NCBI GenBank assembly: GCA_040384645.1
Contig: JAZKIX010000213.1
Coordinates: 1 to 11,940, forward strand
Reading direction: 5' to 3'
Length of the DNA stretch: 11,940 nucleotides
Source of the DNA: JAZKIX01 sp040384645
GTDB lineage: Bacteria > Pseudomonadota > Gammaproteobacteria > Burkholderiales > Burkholderiaceae_D
Numbering within the stretch: position 1 is the stretch's first letter; the number at the start of each line of letters is the position of its first letter. The translations under genes were made by a program, and so were the position numbers. The notes beneath the pieces are model-generated. The model was not told the origin of the DNA, made no database searches, and saw only the letters and a program-made list of their open reading frames with translations. This document shows, in pieces, positions 1 to 6,746 of this stretch.

Positions 1-19
1 TGGTGAAGCCGTGGCAGGA

Positions 20-382
20 CTATAAACAGGGCCTGCGGTACATGGGCTCGATACGTCCACCAATCAACTTGATGGCACGATAAATTAGCTCCAGCGCCTC
101 GGCGCTACGGTGGCATTGATAACAGATGACACCCAGCATGTGCATGGTGTCCGGCTCATCTGGCTTGATCCGCAACACTTCGCGGTAGAGGATTTCGGCT
201 TGCGCCAGATCGCCCTTGCATTGCTGCGCAAGTGCCAGTTGCATCAGGCTACGCCAGTCTGCTTGGGCTGCTATTTGTGGCGCGTCCGATGTCGATGTTG
301 CAATCGCTATCGCACCACAACATTGCTTATAACGTTTACCGCTAAGGCAAGGACAAGTTTCATTTCGGGAAATTGGTCGCAT
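20..382 (-). CDS. short SEC-C motif / TPR protein, possibly truncated
   Basis: The 120-residue product opens with a SEC-C-type zinc-binding motif (CPCLSGKRYKQCC, about residues 10-22). A helical TPR-like segment follows (about 43-105), with the typical pattern of a GDLAQAEILYREVL helix and an EPDTMHMLGVICY helix. Known family: SEC-C motifs bind zinc and often sit at the end of larger TPR or SecA-like proteins. The reading frame stops at TAG in the middle of what looks like a TPR array, so I suspect the gene is shortened or frameshifted near the window edge. The start at 382 places the SEC-C motif at the N terminus, although no clear ribosome binding site is visible. The function is unknown; protein or RNA interaction is a guess from the motifs. 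Confidence 0.55.
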   Translation of the reverse strand: MRPISRNETCPCLSGKRYKQCCGAIAIATSTSDAPQIAAQADWRSLMQLALAQQCKGDLAQAEILYREVLRIKPDEPDTMHMLGVICYQCHRSAEALELIYRAIKLIGGRIEPMYRRPCL

Positions 383-516
383 ACGGGAGGTAAAATAAAT
401 CCAGATGAAATAAACCTAATCAATGGTTTTTAACTATTTTTCAGGCAGGAATATACATCGCATGCGGCAGTTGCACAGCGACTTTTAGAGTTTCATTTCA
501 GCAATTCAAAGCTAAA

Positions 517-627
517 CTAGTAGATCAACCAGTTGAATCCGTAGGGTACCGATAACGTTACAGCCCAATTGGTACGCGAGGTGAGCCACTTATCTTATCC
601 AATCAATTCACATGGTTGATCTACTAG
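517..627. repeat. 111-bp element with perfect 15-bp terminal inverted repeats
   Basis: CTAGTAGATCAACCA at 517-531 is the exact reverse complement of TGGTTGATCTACTAG at 613-627. The 81 bases between them encode no convincing protein. The outer bases diverge immediately (TAAA on the left, AATT on the right) and I see no clear target-site duplication. The layout fits a small MITE-like non-autonomous element or a long-range RNA hairpin. I do not recognise the family. Confidence 0.6.
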
Positions 628-782
628 AATTTCCTCCTGTATTGACCTATTGTCAGTCGCGCTTTCATTTAATTGACGAAATTAAATGCCTTCACATTAT
701 TGCTTAGCTAGCTGAACTGCCGCCACTTCCCATATTGGCAATTTATCTCCTTCTTGAAATTATCTTTCGCCAAAAAAACCCT

Positions 783-788
783 TATAAT
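783..788 (+). promoter_or_regulatory. candidate -10 element for argF
   Basis: A perfect TATAAT lies 63 bases upstream of the argF start, in an otherwise gene-free stretch. No good -35 hexamer sits at 16-18 bases; the nearest TTGAAA (754-759) is 23 bases away. The call therefore rests on the -10 box and its position, and the promoter may need an activator. Confidence 0.4.
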
Positions 789-807
789 TGAAACGGTTAC
801 ATCATTT

Positions 808-842
808 CGGCGGTAGGCGCCCTTCAGCGCTCGATCCCGCCG
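808..842 (+). promoter_or_regulatory. GC-rich hairpin in the argF 5' leader
   Basis: CGGCGG (808-813) can pair with CCGCCG (837-842), and GCGC (817-820) with GCGC (827-830) around a 6-base loop. This gives a two-part hairpin ending 9 bases before the argF ATG. No Shine-Dalgarno sequence is visible between hairpin and start codon, so the structure overlaps where the ribosome must bind. It could limit translation or simply be a leader structure; there is no T run that would make it a terminator. Confidence 0.4.
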
Positions 843-851
843 TTTCTATTT

Positions 852-1766
852 ATGGCTATCAAACACTTCCTGCAATTTTCCGATTTCTCGCTTACTGAAT
901 TCGAGTATGTGATCGAACGTGCCCGTCTCATCAAACGCAAGTTCAAAAATTACGAGCCGCATCATTCGCTCATTGACCGCACCTTGGTCATGGTGTTTGA
1001 AAAAAACTCAACCCGCACCCGTTTGTCGTTTGAAGCTGGCATGCACCAATTGGGTGGTGCGGCAATTTATCTCAACACACGTGATAGCCAATTGGGACGG
1101 GGCGAGCCAGTGGAAGACGCCGGACAAGTCATGTCGCGCATGTGCGACGTGATCATGATCCGCACCTTTGGACAAGATATCATCGAACGTTTCGCCGCAC
1201 ACTCGCGGGTGCCGGTGATCAATGGTTTGACCAATGAACACCATCCCTGCCAAGTATTGGCCGACGTATTTACCTTTATCGAGCATCGCGGCTCGATTGC
1301 AGACAAAACGGTGGCGTGGATCGGCGATGCCAACAATATGCTGTATTCGTGGTTGCAGGCGGCACAAGTGTTCGGTTTCCACGTCAATGTTTCAACTCCC
1401 AAGGGCTACGACATCGACCCCAAATTAGTCGCTGCCGATAACAATCGCTATACATTTTTCCCACATCCATCCGATGCCTGCGTCGGCGCGCATCTGGTCA
1501 ATACCGATGTCTGGACCAGCATGGGTTACGAAGCGGAAAACGCAGCGCGCCTGAAAGCCTTCGACGGCTGGATCGTCGATCAAGCCAAGATGAGCCGCGC
1601 CGCGCCGGATGCCTTGTTCATGCACTGTCTGCCTGCCCATCGTGGCGAAGAAGTCGCAGCCGAAGTCATTGACGGGCCGCAATCGGTCGTGTGGGAAGAA
1701 GCGGAAAATCGCTTGCACGTACAAAAAGCGCTGCTGGAATATCTGGTTCTGGGACGCGTCGAATAA
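852..1766 (+). CDS. argF: ornithine carbamoyltransferase
   Basis: This cytoplasmic enzyme transfers the carbamoyl group of carbamoyl phosphate to ornithine, making citrulline for arginine synthesis. The 304-residue product has the usual family length. Visible signatures are the carbamoyl-phosphate loop STRTR (53-57), HPCQ (131-134), the ornithine-side loop WTSMG (221-225) and the catalytic HCLP (258-261). Neighbouring argG catalyses the next step. The start at 852 gives the standard N terminus (MAIKHFLQFSDFS) and no in-frame alternative fits better, although no Shine-Dalgarno sequence is seen. A hairpin and a TATAAT box lie upstream. A small VOC gene follows 25 bases after the stop, so the three genes probably form an argF-VOC-argG transcription unit ending at the terminator after argG. 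Confidence 0.97.
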   Translation: MAIKHFLQFSDFSLTEFEYVIERARLIKRKFKNYEPHHSLIDRTLVMVFEKNSTRTRLSFEAGMHQLGGAAIYLNTRDSQLGRGEPVEDAGQVMSRMCDVIMIRTFGQDIIERFAAHSRVPVINGLTNEHHPCQVLADVFTFIEHRGSIADKTVAWIGDANNMLYSWLQAAQVFGFHVNVSTPKGYDIDPKLVAADNNRYTFFPHPSDACVGAHLVNTDVWTSMGYEAENAARLKAFDGWIVDQAKMSRAAPDALFMHCLPAHRGEEVAAEVIDGPQSVVWEEAENRLHVQKALLEYLVLGRVE

Positions 1767-1791
1767 ATGCCATAAATACAGGAGAAAAATC

Positions 1792-2190
1792 ATGATCGAT
1801 CATTCAGGCTTTACCGTATCCGATATTTCCCGCAGCAAAGCGTACTACAAGCTAGCGCTGGCGCCGATTGATTATTCCTTGCTAATGGAATTTCCAGCGG
1901 CCATCACAGGCACCACCGATGTAGCCGGTTTTGGCGAACCTGACAAACCCGATTTCTGGCTGTCACAAGCGACACCGGCAAAACCGGCGCACAGTCCCGC
2001 CTTGCATTTTGCTTTTGCCGCAGCCAACCGTGCGCAAGTCGATGCTTATTACACGGCGGCTATCGCCGCCGGTGGCCAAGACAACGGCGCGCCGGGCTTG
2101 CGTCCGCATTACCACCCCAATTATTATGGCGCTTTTGTGCTAGACCCGGACGGGCACAACATCGAAGTGGTCTGCCATCAGGCTGAATAA
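1792..2190 (+). CDS. VOC-superfamily (glyoxalase/dioxygenase fold) protein
   Basis: The 132-residue product has a single vicinal-oxygen-chelate domain made of two beta-alpha-beta-beta-beta halves. Candidate metal ligands are visible: His4 in MIDHSGFTVSD, the His of ALHFAFAA in the middle, and Glu in the C-terminal HNIEVVCH segment just after the DPDGH turn. Known family: these proteins bind a divalent metal and include glyoxalases, extradiol dioxygenases and antibiotic-binding proteins, so the substrate cannot be read from the fold. The start at 1792 is chosen because AGGAG lies 7 bases upstream and it gives the family N terminus; an in-frame extension back into argF is not credible. It lies between argF and argG on the same strand with short gaps and is probably co-transcribed with them. 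No arginine-related function is known to me. Confidence 0.88.
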   Translation: MIDHSGFTVSDISRSKAYYKLALAPIDYSLLMEFPAAITGTTDVAGFGEPDKPDFWLSQATPAKPAHSPALHFAFAAANRAQVDAYYTAAIAAGGQDNGAPGLRPHYHPNYYGAFVLDPDGHNIEVVCHQAE

Positions 2191-2218
2191 TTCCGATTCA
2201 AATAGTAGAAAGCGAAAC

Positions 2219-3466
2219 ATGAGCGACATCAAGAAAGTAGATATCAAGAAAGTGGTTCTGGCCTACTCCGGCGGACTCGATACTTCCGTTATCCTGAAGT
2301 GGTTGCAAGACAATTACCAGTGCGAAATCGTCACCTTCACCGCCGATCTCGGCCAGGGTGAAGAGCTGGAACCGGCCCGTGCCAAAGCAATCAAGTTCGG
2401 CATCAAACCAGAAAATATCTACATCGACGATGTACGTGAAGAGTTTGTGCGCGATTTCGTCTTCCCGATGTTTCGCGCCAATACCGTGTACGAAGGTGAA
2501 TATCTGCTCGGCACCTCGATTGCGCGCCCGCTGATCGCCAAGCGTTTGATCGAAATCGCCCGTGAAACCGGTGCCGATGCGATCTCTCACGGCGCCACCG
2601 GCAAGGGTAACGACCAGGTACGTTTTGAACTTGGCGCGTATGCACTGATGCCCAATGTGAAGATCATTGCACCGTGGCGCGAATGGGATTTACTGTCGCG
2701 TGAAAAATTGCTGCAATATGCAGAAGAAGCCGGCATCGCAGTCGACATGAAGCACAAAAACGGCGGCGCGCCCTACTCAATGGATGCCAACCTGCTGCAC
2801 ATCAGCTTCGAAGGCCGTCACCTGGAAAACCCCAGTTCGGAAGCCGAAGAAACCATGTGGCGCTGGACCGTCAGTCCAGAAGCGGCGCCGGATCAAGCTG
2901 AATACCTGGATATCGAATATGAAAAAGGCGATATCGTTGCCCTAAATGGCAAACGCCTGTCGCCGGCATCGGTGCTGGCTGAACTCAATCGCCTGGGCGG
3001 CAAGCATGGCATCGGCCGTCTTGATCTGGTCGAAAACCGCTACGTCGGCATGAAGTCGCGCGGCTGTTACGAAACCCCCGGCGGCACCATCATGCTGCGC
3101 GCCCACCGCGCCATCGAATCAATCACGCTGGACCGCGAAGTGGCGCATTTGAAGGACGACTTGATGCCGCGTTATGCTTCCATGATCTACAACGGCTACT
3201 GGTGGGCGCCGGAACGCGTCGCGCTGCAAACCCTGATCGATCATACGCAGGCGACTGTCAACGGCTGGGTTCGCATCAAACTGTACAAAGGCAATGTGAT
3301 CGTGGTCTCGCGCGATTCCAAAACCGATTCGCTGTTCGACATGAAAATCTCGACTTTCGATGAAGATGGCGGCGCTTACAACCAAGCCGACGCCGGCGGT
3401 TTCATCAAGCTCAACGCCCTGCGCATGCGGATTGCAGCGATTGCGCGCGAAAAGCGCGGCAGTTAA
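2219..3466 (+). CDS. argG: argininosuccinate synthase
   Basis: This enzyme condenses citrulline and aspartate, with ATP cleaved to AMP and pyrophosphate, to give argininosuccinate, the penultimate step of arginine synthesis. The 415-residue product carries the PP-loop ATP-binding motif AYSGGLDTS (15-23) near the N terminus and the second family signature HGATGKGNDQVRFE (124-137). The length matches the roughly 400-residue bacterial type. The start at 2219 gives a short lysine-rich lead-in before the PP-loop; only a weak GAAAG lies upstream. It follows the VOC gene by 28 bases and is closed by a strong intrinsic terminator about 30 bases downstream, so it is the last gene of the argF unit. Confidence 0.97.
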   Translation: MSDIKKVDIKKVVLAYSGGLDTSVILKWLQDNYQCEIVTFTADLGQGEELEPARAKAIKFGIKPENIYIDDVREEFVRDFVFPMFRANTVYEGEYLLGTSIARPLIAKRLIEIARETGADAISHGATGKGNDQVRFELGAYALMPNVKIIAPWREWDLLSREKLLQYAEEAGIAVDMKHKNGGAPYSMDANLLHISFEGRHLENPSSEAEETMWRWTVSPEAAPDQAEYLDIEYEKGDIVALNGKRLSPASVLAELNRLGGKHGIGRLDLVENRYVGMKSRGCYETPGGTIMLRAHRAIESITLDREVAHLKDDLMPRYASMIYNGYWWAPERVALQTLIDHTQATVNGWVRIKLYKGNVIVVSRDSKTDSLFDMKISTFDEDGGAYNQADAGGFIKLNALRMRIAAIAREKRGS

Positions 3467-3495
3467 ACCTGTTGATTTGCCAATAAGTTGGCGAT

Positions 3496-3525
3496 AAAAA
3501 AGCCCGTTCAACGCGGGCTTTTTTT
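3496..3525 (+). terminator. intrinsic terminator after argG
   Basis: AAAAAAGCCCG (3496-3506) pairs with CGGGC plus the following T run (3514-3525) around a 7-base loop, and the hairpin runs into seven T residues. It is correctly placed just after the argG stop. The A-run upstream makes it potentially bidirectional. Confidence 0.92.
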
Positions 3526-3576
3526 AATCAATTATCTCTTCAACACACCCAGTCAATTTCTATTAAAGGATGCAAT

Positions 3577-3891
3577 ATGAGCACTCAATTCGATAACGTC
3601 GCCGTCGTCAAAAAATCCAATATTTACTTCGATGGCAAATGCGTTTCGCACACTGTCCTGTTAGCCGATGGCACTAAAAAAACAGTTGGCGTAATTTTCC
3701 CGTCGAGCCTGGTATTTAACACTGCCGCGCCAGAAATCATGGAAATCGTCGGCGGCAAATGCCAAGTCAAACTGGCTGGCGAATCCGAATGGACTACCTA
3801 TAGCGCCGGCCAGCAATTTGAAGTCGCTGCCAATTCCAAGTTCGACATCGAGACGCTGGAAACACTCGACTACGTTTGCCATTTCGGTTGA
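3577..3891 (+). CDS. ppnP: pyrimidine/purine nucleoside phosphorylase (DUF1255/UPF0345, cupin fold)
   Basis: The 104-residue product matches the PpnP family along its length. It has a single small cupin barrel with the conserved pattern of YFDGKCVSHTV, KTVGVIFPSS, FNTAAPEIMEIVGG, and a WTTYSAGQQFEVAANSKF strand pair near the C terminus. Known family: E. coli PpnP (YaiE) phosphorolyses several purine and pyrimidine nucleosides to base and ribose-1-phosphate. AAAGGA (3565-3570) sits 6 bases before the ATG, which fixes the start. It follows the argG terminator and so should have its own promoter, which I cannot place confidently. A near-perfect hairpin at 3907-3940 follows the stop. Confidence 0.9.
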   Translation: MSTQFDNVAVVKKSNIYFDGKCVSHTVLLADGTKKTVGVIFPSSLVFNTAAPEIMEIVGGKCQVKLAGESEWTTYSAGQQFEVAANSKFDIETLETLDYVCHFG

Positions 3892-3906
3892 TTGTTCTGC
3901 CCCAAA

Positions 3907-3940
3907 GCTTTAAAAATACTGCCTGCAGTATCTTTAAAGC
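3907..3940. terminator. hairpin after ppnP, possible terminator
   Basis: Two 16-base arms (3907-3922 and 3925-3940) are complementary at 15 of 16 positions around a 2-base spacer. Each arm begins GCTTTAAA when read from outside. The hairpin lies 16 bases after the ppnP stop, which suits a transcript-end structure, but no T run follows. A 12-base piece of the arm (TTTAAAAATACT) recurs inverted at 4646-4657, on the far side of the next gene. Confidence 0.5.
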
Positions 3941-4088
3941 ACCTATAAAAGCCTGCGGGTAAGGCATGTTTTTGGCGTATACCCCCATGTTTCTCGCCAA
4001 AGCATGATTGATGCATGCAAGTAACTGATGTAGCTGGTACGAACTAATACGCTGTTTTTAATGCTGCCCTTTAATGGAGTCGTTCGCC

Positions 4089-4616
4089 GTGAAAAAAAGC
4101 ATTGCCATTGATATGGACGATACCATCGCCGATACATTGGATCGCCATTTAACTTGGTATAAAAATGAATTCGACATCGCTATTGCCAGAGAGTCAGTTC
4201 GCGGGAAAAAAATATACGATGTCGTGCCCAAAGAACATCTGGATAAAGTTCGCTCTTTTCCGCACCACCCTGATTTCTTCAGAAATTTAAATCCCATCGA
4301 ACATTCGGTAGAAGTAATTTATGAATTATCGAAAGAATATGAGATTTATTTCGCCAGTGCAGCGATGGAATACCCCTCATCTTTTAATGCAAAATATGAA
4401 TGGCTAAAGAAGCATTTCCCTTTTATCAATGAAATGAATTACATATTTTGTGGATTCAAAGGCATGTTGAATTGCGACTATCTCATCGATGATAGTGCCC
4501 GCCATATCGACGCCTTTAAGGGCAAGGGATTTCTGTTCACTGCGGAAAGCAATGTCCATGAATCTGCTTATCAGAGAATCAATAGCTGGCTGGAAGCCAA
4601 AGAAATGCTGGCTTAG
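4089..4616 (+). CDS. HAD-superfamily 5'-nucleotidase (5'(3')-deoxyribonucleotidase type)
   Basis: The product of about 175 residues begins almost at once with the HAD motif I nucleophile signature AIDMDDTIADT, where the first Asp is the expected nucleophile and the second the acid/base. A small helical cap follows, then a motif II region (IYFASAA), and a late motif with CDYLIDDSARHI supplying the acidic metal ligands. Known family: NT5C-type enzymes dephosphorylate (deoxy)nucleoside monophosphates. I place the start at the GTG at 4089 because GGAG (4076-4079) sits 9 bases upstream and it gives KKSIAIDMDD directly. An in-frame ATG at 4074 would add five residues but has no ribosome binding site. 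The gene is visibly richer in A/T than its neighbours and is bracketed by hairpins, hinting at transfer. Nucleoside chemistry is shared with adjacent ppnP, but they need not be linked. Confidence 0.85.
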   Translation: MKKSIAIDMDDTIADTLDRHLTWYKNEFDIAIARESVRGKKIYDVVPKEHLDKVRSFPHHPDFFRNLNPIEHSVEVIYELSKEYEIYFASAAMEYPSSFNAKYEWLKKHFPFINEMNYIFCGFKGMLNCDYLIDDSARHIDAFKGKGFLFTAESNVHESAYQRINSWLEAKEMLA

Positions 4617-4645
4617 ACAGTCCACGCTCCGCCGACACTGTAGGG

Positions 4646-4697
4646 AGTATTTTTAAATCTGCACTAAATACCTGCGGCTGCGGCAGGATTTAAACCT
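4646..4697. other. imperfect hairpin region between convergent HAD gene and murB
   Basis: This 95-base gap lies between two converging genes. It contains TTTAAATCTGC and, about 20 bases on, GCAGGATTTAAA, which are complementary with one bulge. It also contains AGTATTTTTAAA (4646-4657), an inverted copy of 12 bases from the hairpin after ppnP. The hairpin could stop transcription in both directions, but there is no clean T run. Confidence 0.35.
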
Positions 4698-4711
4698 ATA
4701 CCACCCATATT

Positions 4712-5743
4712 TTAGGCAATATAGAGCGGCTCCGGTTCCAGCTTGACGGCAAATCGCTGTTCCACATCGGCTTGAATCGCAGCCGCCAGTTGGGCAATCT
4801 CGGCACCGCTGGCGCCGCCCAGATTGGTCAAAACCAAGGCTTGTTTGGGATAAACACCAGCGCGGCCGAGAGTTTTACCTTTCCAGCCGCATTGGTCGAT
4901 CAACCAGCCAGCGGCCAGTTTAAAACTGCCATCGTTTTGCGGATAACTAACTAAATTTGGAAACATCACCAGCAATTGTGCATGCTGCGCCGCCGCGATC
5001 ACGGGATTTTTAAAAAAACTACCCGCGTTGCCGATCACGGCTGGGTCGGGCAATTTGCGCGAGCGGATGGCAATCACGGCGGCGCTAATTTCTTGCGGAG
5101 TCGGTGACTGCAAACCTTGCTGTTCGACAGCCTGCCGCAATTCTGCATAACGCAAATTCGCTTGCCAGTGTTTAGGCAAGGCGAAGCTGACGTCGAGGAT
5201 GACTGCCCTGTCGCGCAAGGCATGTTTGAACACGCTGTCGCGGTAAGCGAATTGGCAGGCCGCTTTATCGAGGGTGAAAATTTCGCCAGTCTGCATATCG
5301 AATGCAGTCAAGCTATGGAAGCAATCCTGTAATTCGGCACCATAGGCGCCTATATTCTGGATCGGTGCCGCACCGACGCTGCCAGGAATCAGCGAGAGAT
5401 TTTCCAGCCCGCCCCAGCCTTGCGACAAAGTCCATAAGACCAATTGATGCCACGATTCGCCAGCGGCGGCGCGAACAACCATGGCGCGCTCATCTTCACC
5501 GGTGCATTCGATGCCGCGGTTGCACATATGCAGCACCAGACCGGGGAAATCCGCCTGCAACAGGATATTGCTGCCGCCGCCGAGAATCAGTCTGGGCAAG
5601 CTGGCCAAGGTAGGATTTTGAGCCGCGCTGCACAAATCGGCCACGGAAAAAATCGGCAGATACGCATGCGCCCGAACATCGATACCGAAGGTATTGTGTT
5701 GGCGCAGGGAATGGTCAAATTGGAGTAAAGGCTCAACGGTCAT
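4712..5743 (-). CDS. murB: UDP-N-acetylenolpyruvoylglucosamine reductase
   Basis: MurB is a cytoplasmic FAD enzyme that reduces UDP-GlcNAc-enolpyruvate with NADPH to UDP-MurNAc, the second committed step of peptidoglycan precursor synthesis. The 343-residue protein matches the E. coli-type (type I) length. It shows the FAD-binding GGGSN (55-59), the ENLSLIPGSVGAAPIQNIGAYG block (from about 114), YRDSVFK (167-173), the NAGSFFKNP loop carrying the catalytic serine (Ser242), and the C-terminal EPEP with the catalytic glutamate. The start at 5743 gives the common N terminus (HNTFGIDV about 15 residues in). It is divergent from yajQ across about 180 bases and convergent with the HAD gene. Confidence 0.96.
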   Translation of the reverse strand: MTVEPLLQFDHSLRQHNTFGIDVRAHAYLPIFSVADLCSAAQNPTLASLPRLILGGGSNILLQADFPGLVLHMCNRGIECTGEDERAMVVRAAAGESWHQLVLWTLSQGWGGLENLSLIPGSVGAAPIQNIGAYGAELQDCFHSLTAFDMQTGEIFTLDKAACQFAYRDSVFKHALRDRAVILDVSFALPKHWQANLRYAELRQAVEQQGLQSPTPQEISAAVIAIRSRKLPDPAVIGNAGSFFKNPVIAAAQHAQLLVMFPNLVSYPQNDGSFKLAAGWLIDQCGWKGKTLGRAGVYPKQALVLTNLGGASGAEIAQLAAAIQADVEQRFAVKLEPEPLYIA

Positions 5744-5924
5744 AGCGCGCCGATTATAGTCGCAAGAAGCGGTAGTATTCTGGTTTTTTGTCCGCTAGAA
5801 TGATTACATAATTAATCAATTGCCAAGGTTGCAATTGAACGCAGCGAGGAGTCTCAAGTCCCATCTCTTCACATTGATGTATCACGCAGATGCGTCTCAT
5901 TTTTCATCTTTACCAGGAATAAAC
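5744..5924. promoter_or_regulatory. divergent murB/yajQ promoter region
   Basis: The 181 bases between the divergent starts must hold both promoters. A TAGAAT (5796-5801) could be a plus-strand -10 box, but no convincing -35 is visible. A 7-bp inverted repeat, CAATTGC (5817-5823) and GCAATTG (5831-5837) with a 7-base spacer, lies just downstream and could be an operator or a short leader hairpin. An in-frame extension of yajQ back to 5820 exists but is not family-like. Confidence 0.35.
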
Positions 5925-6410
5925 ATGCCGTCGTTTGATGTCGTATCAGAAGCCAATATGGTTGAAGTAAAAAATGCCCTTGAACAATCGAATAAAGAAA
6001 TTTCTACCCGTTTCGACTTCAAAGGCAGCGATGCCAGGGTTGAACAAAAAGAGCGCGATTTGACCGCTTTTGCCGATTCGGATTTTCAATTGAGCCAGGT
6101 GCGCGATGTATTGACCAATAAACTGGTCAAGCGCACAGTCGATGTCCGTTTTCTCGATATCGGCAAGATCGAAAAAATCGGCGGCGACAAAGTCAAGCAA
6201 GTCATCAAGATCAAGAATGGTATCGAAACCGAGGCCGCAAAAAAAATCGTGCGCGTCCTTAAAGATAGCAAGATGAAAGTGCAAGCCAGTATCCAGGGCG
6301 AATCGGTGCGGGTGACCGGCGCCAAACGAGACGATCTGCAAGCGGCCATGGCGCTCCTGCGCAAAGACGTGGCCGACTTGCCGCTCGAATTCAATAACTT
6401 TCGAGACTAA
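5925..6410 (+). CDS. yajQ: YajQ-family nucleotide-binding protein
   Basis: The 161-residue product matches YajQ (UPF0234) in length and sequence. It starts MPSFDVVSEANMVEVKNAL, continues with STRFDFKGSDA, then the middle KRTVDVRFLDIGKIEKIGGD, and ends DLPLEFNNFRD. Known family: two ferredoxin-like domains that bind nucleotides or RNA, with a reported cyclic-di-GMP-binding role for the Xanthomonas/Pseudomonas members. I use the ATG at 5925 because AGGAA (5915-5919) lies 5 bases upstream and all family members start with this segment; 35 more residues are open in frame upstream but look non-coding. The next gene starts 10 bases after the stop, suggesting co-transcription. Confidence 0.95.
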   Translation: MPSFDVVSEANMVEVKNALEQSNKEISTRFDFKGSDARVEQKERDLTAFADSDFQLSQVRDVLTNKLVKRTVDVRFLDIGKIEKIGGDKVKQVIKIKNGIETEAAKKIVRVLKDSKMKVQASIQGESVRVTGAKRDDLQAAMALLRKDVADLPLEFNNFRD

Positions 6411-6420
6411 TGGATTTGCC

Positions 6421-6698
6421 ATGACACGCTATAAGTTTCCAGCACCGGCACCCGAATCGCCCCTCGCACACACTGGCGCAGACAGCAAGCGACAGCACCC
6501 GGCGGACGTGTACCCGACAGTACTGGAGACGCGTTTCCCGCATGTGCTGCATGCGGTCATGGCAATGTGGGGATATCAGGNNNNNNNNNNTCGGTCGATA
6601 AACGCGGCGGGCGCAAGGGTTTCCCAGCCGATGCCTGGGATGAAATCAGCCTGTTACTATCGATGCATCAGGATATTTATCCCCTGCCGTCGTATTAA
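6421..6698 (+). CDS. conserved hypothetical protein interrupted by an assembly gap
   Basis: The first 53 residues (MTRYKFPAPAPESPLAH to HAVMAMWGYQ) are read from 6421. After the ten Ns, a protein-like sequence resumes at 6591 as VDKRGGRKGFPADAWDEISL and ends PLPSY with TAA at 6696-6698. The two halves are in different frames if the gap is taken as exactly ten bases, and agree only if the real gap length is 2 modulo 3. The Ns are therefore very probably a placeholder and the gene is intact in the organism, about 88 residues plus the missing part. It follows yajQ by 10 bases and is followed by a terminator. I recognise no domain. Confidence 0.7.
6581..6590. other. assembly gap (10 Ns)
   Basis: Ten consecutive undetermined bases lie inside the gene downstream of yajQ. 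The frame argument in the gene entry shows that the true length is not ten. Confidence 0.98.
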
Positions 6699-6702
6699 CG
6701 AT

Positions 6703-6723
6703 AGCATCTTACGATGCTTTTTT
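6703..6723 (+). terminator. intrinsic terminator after the yajQ unit
   Basis: AGCATC (6703-6708), a TTAC loop and GATGCT (6713-6718) form a 6-bp hairpin leading into six T residues. It lies 4 bases after the stop of the gap-interrupted gene and 23 bases before the next start, so it ends the yajQ unit. Confidence 0.8.
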
Positions 6724-6746
6724 ACTAATTAAATTGGATTCACTTC

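Larger units (their letters stand above)
383..851. other. intergenic region upstream of argF
   Basis: These 469 bases contain no convincing gene. The region holds a 111-bp inverted-repeat element at 517-627 and the argF leader at about 780-851; both have their own entries. The rest is A/T-rich and shows no recognisable RNA gene. Confidence 0.7.

Noticed and set aside
517..627. tRNA or tmRNA-like gene
   Set aside because: The paired ends suggested an RNA, but there is no T-loop GGTTCGA-type sequence, cloverleaf spacing or anticodon arm.
5820..5924. Longer start for yajQ
   Set aside because: The added 35 residues are not family-like, whereas the internal ATG has AGGAA at good spacing and gives the standard MPSFDVVS start.
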